Part shown: one piece after another, positions 1-7,846 of the stretch | How positions within the stretch are numbered: the first letter of the stretch is position 1 | How the letters are laid out: every line of letters starts with the position of its first letter | Origin: Arcticimaribacter sp965277835 | GTDB lineage: Bacteria; Bacteroidota; Bacteroidia; Flavobacteriales; Flavobacteriaceae | DNA: 64,000 nucleotides | Assembly: GCA_965277835.1 (NCBI GenBank) | Contig: OZ255841.1 | Span: 310,001-374,000, forward strand | Direction of reading: 5' to 3' | Program-made: the position numbers and the translations under genes | The notes under the pieces: generated by a model | Told to the model about the DNA's origin: nothing | The model's input: only the letters and a program-made list of their open reading frames with translations | Database searches by the model: none

Positions 1-884
1 TAAGCGATGACTTTAAAAATAAAAGGTACTACGATGGATTAACGTTCCACAGAGTTATTACTGACTTTATGATTCAAGGTGGTGACCCAACTGCAACAGG
101 TACTGGAGGTCCTGGTTATACATTTGATAATGAAATTCATGATGATTTAAAACATAATGGCCCTGGTATTCTTTCTATGGCAAATGGAGGCCCTGGAACA
201 AACGGTAGCCAATTCTTTATCACGCACAAAGAAACACCTTGGCTAGACGGATTGCACACTGTATTTGGAAATGTAGTTATAGGTCAAAATGTAGTTGATA
301 GCATTGCACAGAATGATACCATTAAAATGGTTACAATTATCCGTAAGGGATCAAAAGCAAAAAAATTCGATGCATCAAAAACATTTAAAGATTATTTTCA
401 AAAATTAGAAACTGAAAAAGCTGAAAGAGAAGAACGTCAGCAATTAATAAAATTAAAATCTCAAGATAAGTTCGAAGAGCAAAAAAGTAAAGCTACTACA
501 ACATCTTCTGGATTAACATATATTATTACTAAAAAAGGGAATGGTACTAAAGTAACAACCACAAACAAGGCTAGTGTACACTATGCTGTTTATTTTGAGG
601 ATGCAACACTACTTGAAACAAGTAGCCTTGAAATTGCTGAAGAACTAGGAGTTGTTAACGAACAGCGTAAAAACGCGCAAGCGTACCAGCCTTTAATTGC
701 AGATTGTAGCCCAGAAGCTCAACTCATAGCAGGGTTTAAAGAAGGTTTACGTCTTTTGAGTGAAGGCGATAAAGCAACACTTTTTGTGCCTTATGATTTA
801 GCTTATGGAGAGCAGGATAGACAGGGAATCCCTCCTCGCTCTAATTTGATTTTTGAAATCGAAATAGTAGAAGTAATTAAATAA
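1..884 (+). CDS. Peptidylprolyl isomerase, cyclophilin-FKBP fusion (5' end outside window)
   Basis: Proline cis-trans isomerase for protein folding. The frame is open from position 3, so the start lies upstream of the window and the Met at 69 is internal. The first ~105 codons are the C-terminal two thirds of a cyclophilin domain (FHRVI, MIQGGDP, QFFIT, WLDGLHTVFG). A charged linker follows, then an FKBP-type domain (VHYAVYF near the start, VPYDLAYGE and IPPRSNLIFEIEIV at the end). Both isomerase folds in one chain is a recurring Bacteroidota architecture. The N-terminus is not visible, so export cannot be judged. A hairpin terminator follows at 961-990. Confidence 0.9.
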   Translation, partial: SDDFKNKRYYDGLTFHRVITDFMIQGGDPTATGTGGPGYTFDNEIHDDLKHNGPGILSMANGGPGTNGSQFFITHKETPWLDGLHTVFGNVVIGQNVVDSIAQNDTIKMVTIIRKGSKAKKFDASKTFKDYFQKLETEKAEREERQQLIKLKSQDKFEEQKSKATTTSSGLTYIITKKGNGTKVTTTNKASVHYAVYFEDATLLETSSLEIAEELGVVNEQRKNAQAYQPLIADCSPEAQLIAGFKEGLRLLSEGDKATLFVPYDLAYGEQDRQGIPPRSNLIFEIEIVEVIK

Positions 885-960
885 GAAGCATTGGTATTTA
901 AAAACGCAATTAAAACGTTTTGAGTTTATAATACTTTTTAGATAAAAAGATTTCTTTTAA

Positions 961-990
961 AAACCCATCTTCAGATGGGTTTTTTATTTT
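961..990 (+). terminator. Rho-independent terminator after the PPIase gene
   Basis: An 8-bp perfect stem (AAACCCAT / ATGGGTTT) with a 6-nt loop is followed by a T-rich run. It lies 77 nt after the PPIase stop and just before the DUF3810 gene. Confidence 0.85.
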
Positions 991-996
991 AGTAAT

Positions 997-2070
997 ATGA
1001 AATACAATTTAATTAAAATAGTCTTAGCTTGTAGTATAGTTCCTCAAGTCATTTTAGTACAAATTCTTAAGTTATACCCTGAGAAAATTGAGCTCTATTA
1101 TTCTCAAAAGTTATATCCTTTTATCTTTAATTTGCAGCAAAGCATTTTAAACCTAATTCCTTTTTCAATTGGCGATTTATTTTATAGCGGACTAGTAATT
1201 TATTTAATCTATTGCTTAGTTCGGTTTATTAGAGAAGTGCGGCTACCAAAATGGAAAGACTTAATACATATAGGTATTTTTATTAGTGTATTACATCTTG
1301 TTTTTCAATTAAATTGGGGATTAAATTATTACCGTACGCCCTTAAAAACAAAGCTAGATGTAAAGAAAGAATATTCGAATGATGAACTAGAAAGCGTAAC
1401 ACAATATTTTATTGTTTCGGCTAATAATCTTCATAACAACCTTAGTTCATCGGATACTTTAGCCATAGAAATGCCTTACACGAAAAACGAAATTATCGAA
1501 ATAGTGTATAATAATTATTCGGATTTATGGGAGAATAGCACTCGTATTCCTAAAGCTAAAAGTTCAATGTTTAGTTTGCAATTAAGTTATATGGGTTACG
1601 CAGGCTACCTCAATCCGTTTACACTTGAAGCCCAAGTTAACGCGTTACTCCCAAAAGTTGACTTGCCATTGACCATCGCCCATGAAATGGCACATCAGCT
1701 AGGGTATGCAGCAGAAAATGAAGCAAGTTTTATTGGGTTTACTAATACGTTTAAAAGCAAAAACCTTTATATACAATATGCTACAGCACTCTTTGCACTA
1801 AAACATTGCTATAATGACTTGTTTAAAAGAGACCCCGAACTAGCAAGAAAAATAATTAAAGAGCTTAACCCTGGGATTTTCAAAAACTTTAGAGAAAGTA
1901 GTGATTTTTGGGAGTCTTATAAAAATCCTTTTGAGCCTTATTTTAATGCCTCTTACGATACTTATCTCAAAGCCAATGGGCAAAAATCTGGAGTGAAAAC
2001 CTATAGTCAAGTAGTTGCTTTTTTGGTTACTTATTTCGATACTATTGAAAAGAATAAGAATTTATATTAA
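997..2070 (+). CDS. DUF3810 domain-containing membrane protein
   Basis: Uncharacterised DUF3810 family, 357 aa. Three hydrophobic segments occupy the first ~110 residues, followed by a soluble domain with an HEMAH motif at residues 229-233 and a following E-rich helix (AAENEASFIGF). This resembles the HExxH...E zinc site of membrane-linked metallopeptidases. The zinc-peptidase idea follows from the motif; no substrate is known. The last ~50 codons of this gene and the following spacer are duplicated at 2678-2884, after the inserted DUF2200 gene. The amidohydrolase gene now at 2871 was probably its direct neighbour before that insertion. Confidence 0.85.
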   Translation: MKYNLIKIVLACSIVPQVILVQILKLYPEKIELYYSQKLYPFIFNLQQSILNLIPFSIGDLFYSGLVIYLIYCLVRFIREVRLPKWKDLIHIGIFISVLHLVFQLNWGLNYYRTPLKTKLDVKKEYSNDELESVTQYFIVSANNLHNNLSSSDTLAIEMPYTKNEIIEIVYNNYSDLWENSTRIPKAKSSMFSLQLSYMGYAGYLNPFTLEAQVNALLPKVDLPLTIAHEMAHQLGYAAENEASFIGFTNTFKSKNLYIQYATALFALKHCYNDLFKRDPELARKIIKELNPGIFKNFRESSDFWESYKNPFEPYFNASYDTYLKANGQKSGVKTYSQVVAFLVTYFDTIEKNKNLY

Positions 2071-2116
2071 AAAATGTATATTGATGTCTTAAATAGTTTT
2101 ATATGAAATTAAATTT
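1913..2116 (+). repeat. Direct repeat copy A (DUF3810 tail plus spacer)
   Basis: About 200 bp covering the end of the DUF3810 gene, the spacer, and a copy of the first ~13 bases of the amidohydrolase gene (ATGAAATTAAAT). It aligns with copy B at 2678-2884 with scattered substitutions and a few small indels. This copy keeps the intact DUF3810 reading frame, while copy B keeps the intact amidohydrolase start. Confidence 0.85.
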
Positions 2117-2225
2117 ATATAAAAGGAAGTTTAATTTATCCATTATCTAAAAAATTGGATATATCAAAAGCATATTCTGAAACATTATTTGAAAAACCAT
2201 CAAACAATGATACTGAACACAAAAC

Positions 2226-2235
2226 GTTAGCACCA
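2226..2235 (+). repeat. Left arm of 10-bp inverted repeat around DUF2200 gene
   Basis: GTTAGCACCA here is the exact reverse complement of TGGTGCTAAC at 2640-2649. The arms bracket the DUF2200 gene with 22 nt before its start and 4 nt after its stop. The GTTAG and CTAAC cores resemble the simple sites of integron attC recombination sites, but a full attC is not visible. Confidence 0.6.
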
Positions 2236-2257
2236 ATCAATTCAAAATCAAGTAAAA

Positions 2258-2635
2258 ATGAATGTTACAGTCGAAAAAAATGAAAAGCTTGCTAATATGA
2301 TATTTGCATCCATTTATCCACTTTACCTTAATAGATTAGAGAAAAATGGTAGAACAAAAGAAGAACTCAACCAAGTAATTAAATGGTTTACTGGTTTTGA
2401 TAAAGATGCTTTACAAGCACTTATTGATGAAAAAGTAACGTTTAGAACATTTTTTCAAAAAGCTAAAATAAATCCAAATGCACACTTGATTAAAGGAGTC
2501 GTTTGTGGTTATCGAATTGAAGAAATAGAGGATAAATTTGAATTGTATAGAGACTGCAGACGTATGGAAAAGCTGATTGATGAATTGGCAAGAGGTCGCA
2601 AAATGGAGAAAATTTTGCGTGAAGAAAAAAAGTAA
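2258..2635 (+). CDS. DUF2200 domain-containing protein
   Basis: Small cytoplasmic protein, 125 aa, of the uncharacterised DUF2200 family. Family hallmarks visible are IYPLYLNRLEKNGRTKEEL, IKWFTGF, a FRTFFQKA block, KINPNAHLIKGVVCGYRIEEIED, and the C-terminal KLIDELARGRKMEKIL. It is mainly helical, with no signal peptide or membrane segment. It is an accessory gene: it interrupts the DUF3810-amidohydrolase spacing, is bracketed by a 10-bp inverted repeat, and the whole insert lies between two ~200-bp direct copies of the DUF3810 tail. Function is unknown. Confidence 0.85.
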   Translation: MNVTVEKNEKLANMIFASIYPLYLNRLEKNGRTKEELNQVIKWFTGFDKDALQALIDEKVTFRTFFQKAKINPNAHLIKGVVCGYRIEEIEDKFELYRDCRRMEKLIDELARGRKMEKILREEKK

Positions 2636-2639
2636 AAAC

Positions 2640-2649
2640 TGGTGCTAAC
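2640..2649 (+). repeat. Right arm of 10-bp inverted repeat around DUF2200 gene
   Basis: TGGTGCTAAC, exact reverse complement of 2226-2235. It is followed by AAAACC and a short GAT triplet run, then directly by repeat copy B. Confidence 0.6.
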
Positions 2650-2677
2650 AAAACCAAACTTTGATGATGATGATGCA

Positions 2678-2884
2678 AGTCTATTTATAAAATCTTTTTG
2701 CCCCTTATTTTAATACCTCTTACGGCACTTGTCTCAAAGCCAATGGGCAAAAATATAAAGTAAAAACCTATAGTTAAGTAGTCTCTTTTTTAGCCACTTA
2801 CTTTGATACTCTTGAAAAAGAATAAGAATTTATATTAAAAAATGTATATTGATGCCTTAAATATTTTTATATGAAACTAAACTA
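2678..2884 (+). repeat. Direct repeat copy B (degraded DUF3810 tail plus spacer)
   Basis: Second copy of 1913-2116. The shared part runs from the last ~50 DUF3810 codons through the spacer (ATATTAAAAAATGTATATTG) into the amidohydrolase start. Divergence is moderate, so the duplication is not recent. Confidence 0.85.
2689..2826 (+). pseudogene. Truncated DUF3810 C-terminal remnant
   Basis: Translating this stretch in the frame matching DUF3810 gives PYFNTSYGTCLKANGQK, then KVKTYS, an in-frame TAA, and VVSFLATYFDTLEKE. These match the end of the intact protein at 997-2070. There is no start, the N-terminal ~300 residues are absent and a stop interrupts it, so it is a dead fragment created by duplication. 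Confidence 0.85.
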
Positions 2885-5849
2885 TTTATTATTAGCAATG
2901 TTATTTGCTTTTTGGGTTAATGCTCAAGATTATTTCCCAACAAATAAAGGAGTGAAAACAGTACAGTCAAAGCATGTAGTGTTCACTAATGCCACAATAC
3001 ATTCCAATCCCTATCAAAAAATAGAAAACGGAATGCTTTTAATTAAAAATGGCACTATAGTCGCTGTCGGTACTTCGCTTACAATACCTAAAAACGCTGT
3101 CGTCATTAATTTAGGAGGAAAGCATATTTATCCTTCTTTTGTTGAATTACATTCCAATTTTGGGGTTAAATCTTTAAAGAGTAAATCTAACGGAAGAAGT
3201 GTTCAATATGGACATAATCGTAAAGGATACTATTGGAACGACCATATTATTCCTGATTATACTAGTATTTCTGATTTTAATTATGACACTAAAAAAGCAA
3301 CAGAATTAAGAGCCGCAGGCTTTGGAGTAATTAACACACACCGAAAAGAAGGTATTCACAGGGGGACTAGTGTTTTGGTAGCTTTAAATGATAAACAGAA
3401 TAATAACTACCGTATAATCAACGAAAAAACTGCTCAACATCTGTCGTTCAAAAAAAGTAATACCTCTCAGCAATATTACCCAGGATCGATAATGGGAGCT
3501 ATGGCACTCATTCGACAAGTATATCACGATGCAGATTGGTACTCTAAGGGAAAAGCAAAAAACAAAGACCTCGCTTTAGAAGCTATAATTAAAAATAAAT
3601 CGCTTCCAACAATTTTCGAAACTACTAACAAATTAGATGTCGCACGTGCTTTAAAAATTGGAAAAGAGTTTAATAAAAAATATATTATAAAAGCAAGTGG
3701 AAAAGAATATGAACATATTAATGCGCTTGGACAATTAAACCCTACATTTTTAATTCCTGTTAACTTTCCAAAAGCTTTTGATGTTGAAGACCCTTTCTTG
3801 GCTCAAATGATTCCTATAAACGATTTACGGTACTGGAACCAAGCACCTTCTAACCCTAAAGTTGTTGCAGATGCTAATATACGATTTGCGTTTACTGCTA
3901 GTGATTTAAAAAAGACAACAGATTTTTTAGTTAATATACGTAAAGCTGTTCAACACGGTCTTTCTACTGCAAAGGCATTAGCGGCGTTAACTACCACACC
4001 AGCTCAATTAATTAATCAGCAAGATAAAATTGGAGCGTTAAAAAAAGATGCATTTGCAAATTTATTAATTACAGATGGTCCTTTATTTGAGAAAAAAACT
4101 AAGATTTTAGAGAATTGGGTTCAAGGGCAACAATATATTATTAAGCCGCAGGTAGAAACAAATATAGACGGAGAATACACGCTAACTTGGAACGATGAGA
4201 GTTATAAACTTACGCTTTCAAAAAGTGACTCAAAGGTAGCGGCGAAAGTAAAAAAAGATTCTACAACCCTTAGCGCAAGCTCTAAGTATGCTAATAATTG
4301 GTTAACCCTAAAAATTTCAAATAAGGATAAAACAAAGGTTGCGTTATTAAAATCAAAAATTAATAACTCGGAAGCCTTTGAAGGTGATGGCACAAGTTTT
4401 GACGGAAGTTCAATTAGTTGGACTGCTGAAAGAACAGGAGCAGCCGAAGAAAAGGAAAAGAAGAAAGATGAAAACACTCTACAAGAAATAATTCCAATAA
4501 CCTATCCAAATAATGGTTTTGGGTTTAAAACCTTGCCAACTGTAGAAAACATTTTATTTACTAATGTAACGGTTTGGACTAACGAATCCGAAGGCATTCT
4601 TGAAAATGCAAGTGTATGGATTGCCGACGGGAAAATAAAAGCTGTAGGCAACATAGAAACAGCACCTGGGGCAAAAGTAATTGATGGCACAGGCAAACAC
4701 TTAACTAGCGGAGTAATTGATGAACACTCGCATATTGGTGCATCAAGTATAAATGAGGCGGGTCAAAATTCTTCAGCAGAAGTTACTATTGAAGATGTTA
4801 TCAATCCGGATGATATTAATTTATATAGAAACCTTTCGGGCGGTGTAACAACGCTACAAATTTTGCATGGTTCTGCAAATCCTATTGGAGGAAGGTCTGC
4901 AATTATTAAACCCAAATGGGGTCTTGGTATAGATGGTTTGTTATATCGAAATGCAGATCCGTTTATAAAGTTTGCATTAGGAGAAAACGTAAAACAATCT
5001 AACTGGCAAAGTTTTAATCGTTTCCCACAAACTCGAATGGGGGTTGAGCAAGTGTTTACAGATTATTTTCAGCGTGCAAAAGAGTATAAAGCAGAATGGC
5101 ACACATATAATACACTTCCAAGAAAAGAAAAGTTAAAAGCAACACCTCCACGATATGATATTGAAATGGAAACTATAGTTGAAATTTTAAATGGAGAACG
5201 TTTCATCTCTTGCCACTCCTATGTGCAAAGTGAAATTAATATGTTATTAAAAGTAGCAGAAAAATTTGGAGTTCGAATTAATACGTTTACCCATATTCTT
5301 GAAGGCTATAAAGTAGCTGACAAAATGAAAGAACATGGAGTTGGTGGCTCAACCTTTTCTGATTGGTGGGCTTATAAATTTGAAGTAAACGATGCAATAC
5401 CTTATAATGGTGCTATTATGCATAGTCAAGGCGTTACTGTCGCTTTTAATTCGGATGACTCTGAGATGTCAAGAAGACTAAATCAAGAAGCTGCAAAAGC
5501 AGTTAAATATGGAGGTGTGTCCGAAGAAGATGCTTGGAAATTTGTAACACTTAACCCAGCAAAACTTTTGCATATAGACGATGAGGTAGGAAGTGTTAAA
5601 GTAGGCAAATCTGCCGACCTTGTGCTTTGGAGTGACCACCCTATGTCGATATATGCCATAGCCGAAAAAACTATAATTGATGGCGTTGTTTACTATGACC
5701 TTAACCGCGCTACGGAGCAAGTTAAACACATTGCTAAAGAAAAAAATATGCTAATTCAAAGTATGCTATTAGCTAAAAAAGGTGGAGCGCCCACTAAAAA
5801 ACCAGAACGAAAAAAAACTGTAGAATTTCATTGCGAAACTCTTGATTAA
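2871..5849 (+). CDS. Secreted two-domain amidohydrolase family protein
   Basis: Exported protein of 992 aa in the amidohydrolase (imidazolonepropionase/dihydroorotase-like) superfamily. A signal peptide occupies residues 1-18 (ending NAQD). The N-terminal half (~20-430) has the composite beta fold and barrel remnants, but its metal motif reads HSN (94-96) rather than HxH. The C-terminal half (~555-960) has a canonical HSH at 619-621, later His residues in SCHSY and FTHILEG, and Asp in NSDDSE, so it is probably the catalytic half. Substrate is unknown; the family covers cyclic amide and peptide-like hydrolysis. The next gene starts 11 bp downstream and encodes a third such domain, suggesting a complex in the periplasm. 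Confidence 0.85.
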   Translation: MKLNYLLLAMLFAFWVNAQDYFPTNKGVKTVQSKHVVFTNATIHSNPYQKIENGMLLIKNGTIVAVGTSLTIPKNAVVINLGGKHIYPSFVELHSNFGVKSLKSKSNGRSVQYGHNRKGYYWNDHIIPDYTSISDFNYDTKKATELRAAGFGVINTHRKEGIHRGTSVLVALNDKQNNNYRIINEKTAQHLSFKKSNTSQQYYPGSIMGAMALIRQVYHDADWYSKGKAKNKDLALEAIIKNKSLPTIFETTNKLDVARALKIGKEFNKKYIIKASGKEYEHINALGQLNPTFLIPVNFPKAFDVEDPFLAQMIPINDLRYWNQAPSNPKVVADANIRFAFTASDLKKTTDFLVNIRKAVQHGLSTAKALAALTTTPAQLINQQDKIGALKKDAFANLLITDGPLFEKKTKILENWVQGQQYIIKPQVETNIDGEYTLTWNDESYKLTLSKSDSKVAAKVKKDSTTLSASSKYANNWLTLKISNKDKTKVALLKSKINNSEAFEGDGTSFDGSSISWTAERTGAAEEKEKKKDENTLQEIIPITYPNNGFGFKTLPTVENILFTNVTVWTNESEGILENASVWIADGKIKAVGNIETAPGAKVIDGTGKHLTSGVIDEHSHIGASSINEAGQNSSAEVTIEDVINPDDINLYRNLSGGVTTLQILHGSANPIGGRSAIIKPKWGLGIDGLLYRNADPFIKFALGENVKQSNWQSFNRFPQTRMGVEQVFTDYFQRAKEYKAEWHTYNTLPRKEKLKATPPRYDIEMETIVEILNGERFISCHSYVQSEINMLLKVAEKFGVRINTFTHILEGYKVADKMKEHGVGGSTFSDWWAYKFEVNDAIPYNGAIMHSQGVTVAFNSDDSEMSRRLNQEAAKAVKYGGVSEEDAWKFVTLNPAKLLHIDDEVGSVKVGKSADLVLWSDHPMSIYAIAEKTIIDGVVYYDLNRATEQVKHIAKEKNMLIQSMLLAKKGGAPTKKPERKKTVEFHCETLD

Positions 5850-5860
5850 ATTATACTACT

Positions 5861-7156
5861 ATGAGAAATTACATATATTTTGTTATACTAATTTTGTTTG
5901 GCACTACACTAGGTGTAGCACAACAAACGCCTGCAGATAAACAACAATCTTCCATATTAATTCTTGGAGCTACTGCACATATAGGCAATGGAACTATTAT
6001 TGAAGATAGTGCTATTGGTATAAAAGACGGAAAACTTGTTGAGGTTACAACGTCCAATTCAATTCAAAACCAATATGAGAAAACAATTAATGCCGAAGGG
6101 CAACATGTTTACCCTGGTTTTATTGCTGCAAATAGCACAGTAGGTATGGTTGAAATTGACGCTATTCGCCCTACAAATGATTTGAATGAAATAGGGGAGT
6201 ATCTTCCACATATTCGGACTATTATCGCTTATAATGCAGAATCTAAAGTTGTAGAAAGTCTTCGCCCTAACGGTATTTTAACCGCGCAAGTAGTGCCTAC
6301 TAGAGGCGTTATTTCGGGGAGTTCGTCTATAATGCAACTCGATGCTTGGAACTGGGAAGACGCAGCTTTAGCTACCGATGAGGGTTTGCATATTAAGTGG
6401 CCTAGAGCATATAAAATTTCATGGCGTACTAAAATCTCAGATTTAAAATATGATAAAAAGAGTTACGAAGAAAAGATAAGAATGCTCAATGATTTTATAA
6501 CCGAATCTTCGGCTTATAACCAAACAAAGTCTAAAACTGAGAACCTTCCTTTCGCAGCTATGAATAGTGCTTTGAAAGGAGAACAGACCGTATATCTTCA
6601 TACCAACGGACAACGCGAAATTGTAGATGGAATTGAATTTTTGAAGAAACATAAGTTTAATAAAATAGTGTTGGTTGGAGGAAATGAGGCACACCTTGTT
6701 ACGTCACTTCTAAAGAAGTATAATATCCCTGTTATTTTGGCACGCCCACATAGGCTTCCCTCTCAGGCAGATCAGGATATAAAACTACCTTTTAAAATGG
6801 CTAAGATACTTATGGATGCAGGGATTTTAGTAACCATTGATGTTAGCGGAAGAATGGAACGGATGAATACTAGAAACCTTCCTTTCTATGCAGGAAGTTT
6901 TGCTGCATACGGTGTACCTAAAGAAAAAGCTGTTGAAATGATTACATTAAACGCTGCAAAAATTCTTGGGATAGAAGACCGTTTAGGTAGCTTGGCAGTG
7001 GGGAAAGATGCTACGTTATTTATTTCTATTGGAGATGCCCTAGATATGCGAACCAATCAATTAACCCATGCATTTATTCAGGGTAGAAGCCTGTCTTTAG
7101 AAACGCATCAGACAGAGCTATGGAAACGCTATATGAAAAAGTATAGTACGGAATAA
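5861..7156 (+). CDS. Secreted amidohydrolase family protein, degenerate metal site
   Basis: Exported 431-aa protein with a signal peptide (residues 1-20, ending GVAQQ). It has an amidohydrolase-like fold: an N-terminal beta domain (ILILGATAHIGNG), the barrel entry strand HVYPGF, and the C-terminal SLAVGKDATLFI closing strand. The position that should carry HxH reads NST (91-93), so metal-dependent catalysis is doubtful. It sits 11 bp after the two-domain amidohydrolase and probably acts as its partner or as a non-catalytic subunit. The 3' end faces the DUF3291 gene with a 10-bp gap. Confidence 0.8.
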   Translation: MRNYIYFVILILFGTTLGVAQQTPADKQQSSILILGATAHIGNGTIIEDSAIGIKDGKLVEVTTSNSIQNQYEKTINAEGQHVYPGFIAANSTVGMVEIDAIRPTNDLNEIGEYLPHIRTIIAYNAESKVVESLRPNGILTAQVVPTRGVISGSSSIMQLDAWNWEDAALATDEGLHIKWPRAYKISWRTKISDLKYDKKSYEEKIRMLNDFITESSAYNQTKSKTENLPFAAMNSALKGEQTVYLHTNGQREIVDGIEFLKKHKFNKIVLVGGNEAHLVTSLLKKYNIPVILARPHRLPSQADQDIKLPFKMAKILMDAGILVTIDVSGRMERMNTRNLPFYAGSFAAYGVPKEKAVEMITLNAAKILGIEDRLGSLAVGKDATLFISIGDALDMRTNQLTHAFIQGRSLSLETHQTELWKRYMKKYSTE

Positions 7157-7166
7157 GAACCGCCTA

Positions 7167-7634
7167 CTATTCTGTATTGTTTGACTTATTTGGTTTTGGA
7201 AATTTTATTCTAAAGTTAAAAGCCTGTTCCGAAGGGTCATTGTGTTGTATGTAGTTTAGCCGTTCAATTGATTTTTCGAGGCTTGGGAATTCATTTTCCT
7301 TAATCCACCACAAAGCAAAATGAACGTTTCCATATCGCTTGAACCACTCTTTTCTACGCCTCAAGAAATCTGTATGAAACGTTTTATATGTAAAATGTTC
7401 TAAGGTTTCAATATCGTCCCACACAGAGACATTAACAATAACCTGCTCGTCATTGAAAGGGTTAAAACTAGTAGCACTATCAGAATTATCGTCTTTTAAC
7501 CTCCATACAAACCCTTTGCTATTCTCTGCGAGTTGATTAACCTTGTCTAGGTTATCCACAAACTCTTTCATAATTGGGTCTTCAATGTTTACGCCAACCA
7601 TTCGAGCTACGTTAATTTGCGCTAACTGATACAT
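7167..7634 (-). CDS. DUF3291 domain-containing protein
   Basis: A 155-aa cytoplasmic protein of the DUF3291 family, which has a dimeric alpha/beta-barrel fold like heme-degrading or antibiotic monooxygenases. Features: start MYQLAQINVARM, GFVWRLKDD, VNVSVWDDIETLEHFTYKTFH and FALWWI. It has no signal peptide. Biochemical role is unknown. It is convergent with the amidohydrolase gene, with a likely own promoter at 7662-7669. Confidence 0.85.
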   Translation of the reverse strand: MYQLAQINVARMVGVNIEDPIMKEFVDNLDKVNQLAENSKGFVWRLKDDNSDSATSFNPFNDEQVIVNVSVWDDIETLEHFTYKTFHTDFLRRRKEWFKRYGNVHFALWWIKENEFPSLEKSIERLNYIQHNDPSEQAFNFRIKFPKPNKSNNTE

Positions 7635-7661
7635 CGCTAAGTATGTTTTAAATTATAGTAA

Positions 7662-7669
7662 CAAAGCTA
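7662..7669 (-). promoter_or_regulatory. -7 element for the DUF3291 gene
   Basis: On the minus strand this reads TAGCTTTG, matching TAnnTTTG, about 27 nt before the ATG. No clear -33 TTTG is seen. Confidence 0.5.
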
Positions 7670-7746
7670 AACAATTTAGTTTTTAGGTTTAATACTCAGT
7701 TTTTATGATTAGAATTATGGTCTTGGAGAAAATAAATTTTGTAAAC

Positions 7747-7780
7747 AATATGCTTCTTTTTCATGAAGTTTAAAAGACGC
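7747..7780 (+). repeat. Left flank repeat of the R-M island
   Basis: AATATGCTTCT followed by an ATGAA..TTAAA block. It is an imperfect direct repeat of the segment at 9970-10003 just before the rRNA methylase gene. The first 11 bases are identical, then there are scattered changes. Both copies have TTTG 6 nt upstream. Confidence 0.55.
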
Positions 7781-7813
7781 TTTCTATATGTTTTTTTATT
7801 ACATTTTTTATTA

Positions 7814-7821
7814 TAAATTTG
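7814..7821 (+). promoter_or_regulatory. -7 element for the DNA methylase gene
   Basis: TAAATTTG matches TAnnTTTG, 25 nt before the methylase ATG at 7847. No matching -33 is seen, which would fit a promoter needing or resisting a regulator such as the methylase's own HTH domain. Confidence 0.5.
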
Positions 7822-7846
7822 TAACCAATGTATAAGGTTATAGTAT

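Noticed and set aside
2490..2678. Minus-strand 62-aa frame starting with a run of His
   Set aside because: It is the antisense reading of the short GAT triplet run and the DUF2200 gene, with no family match and no promoter.
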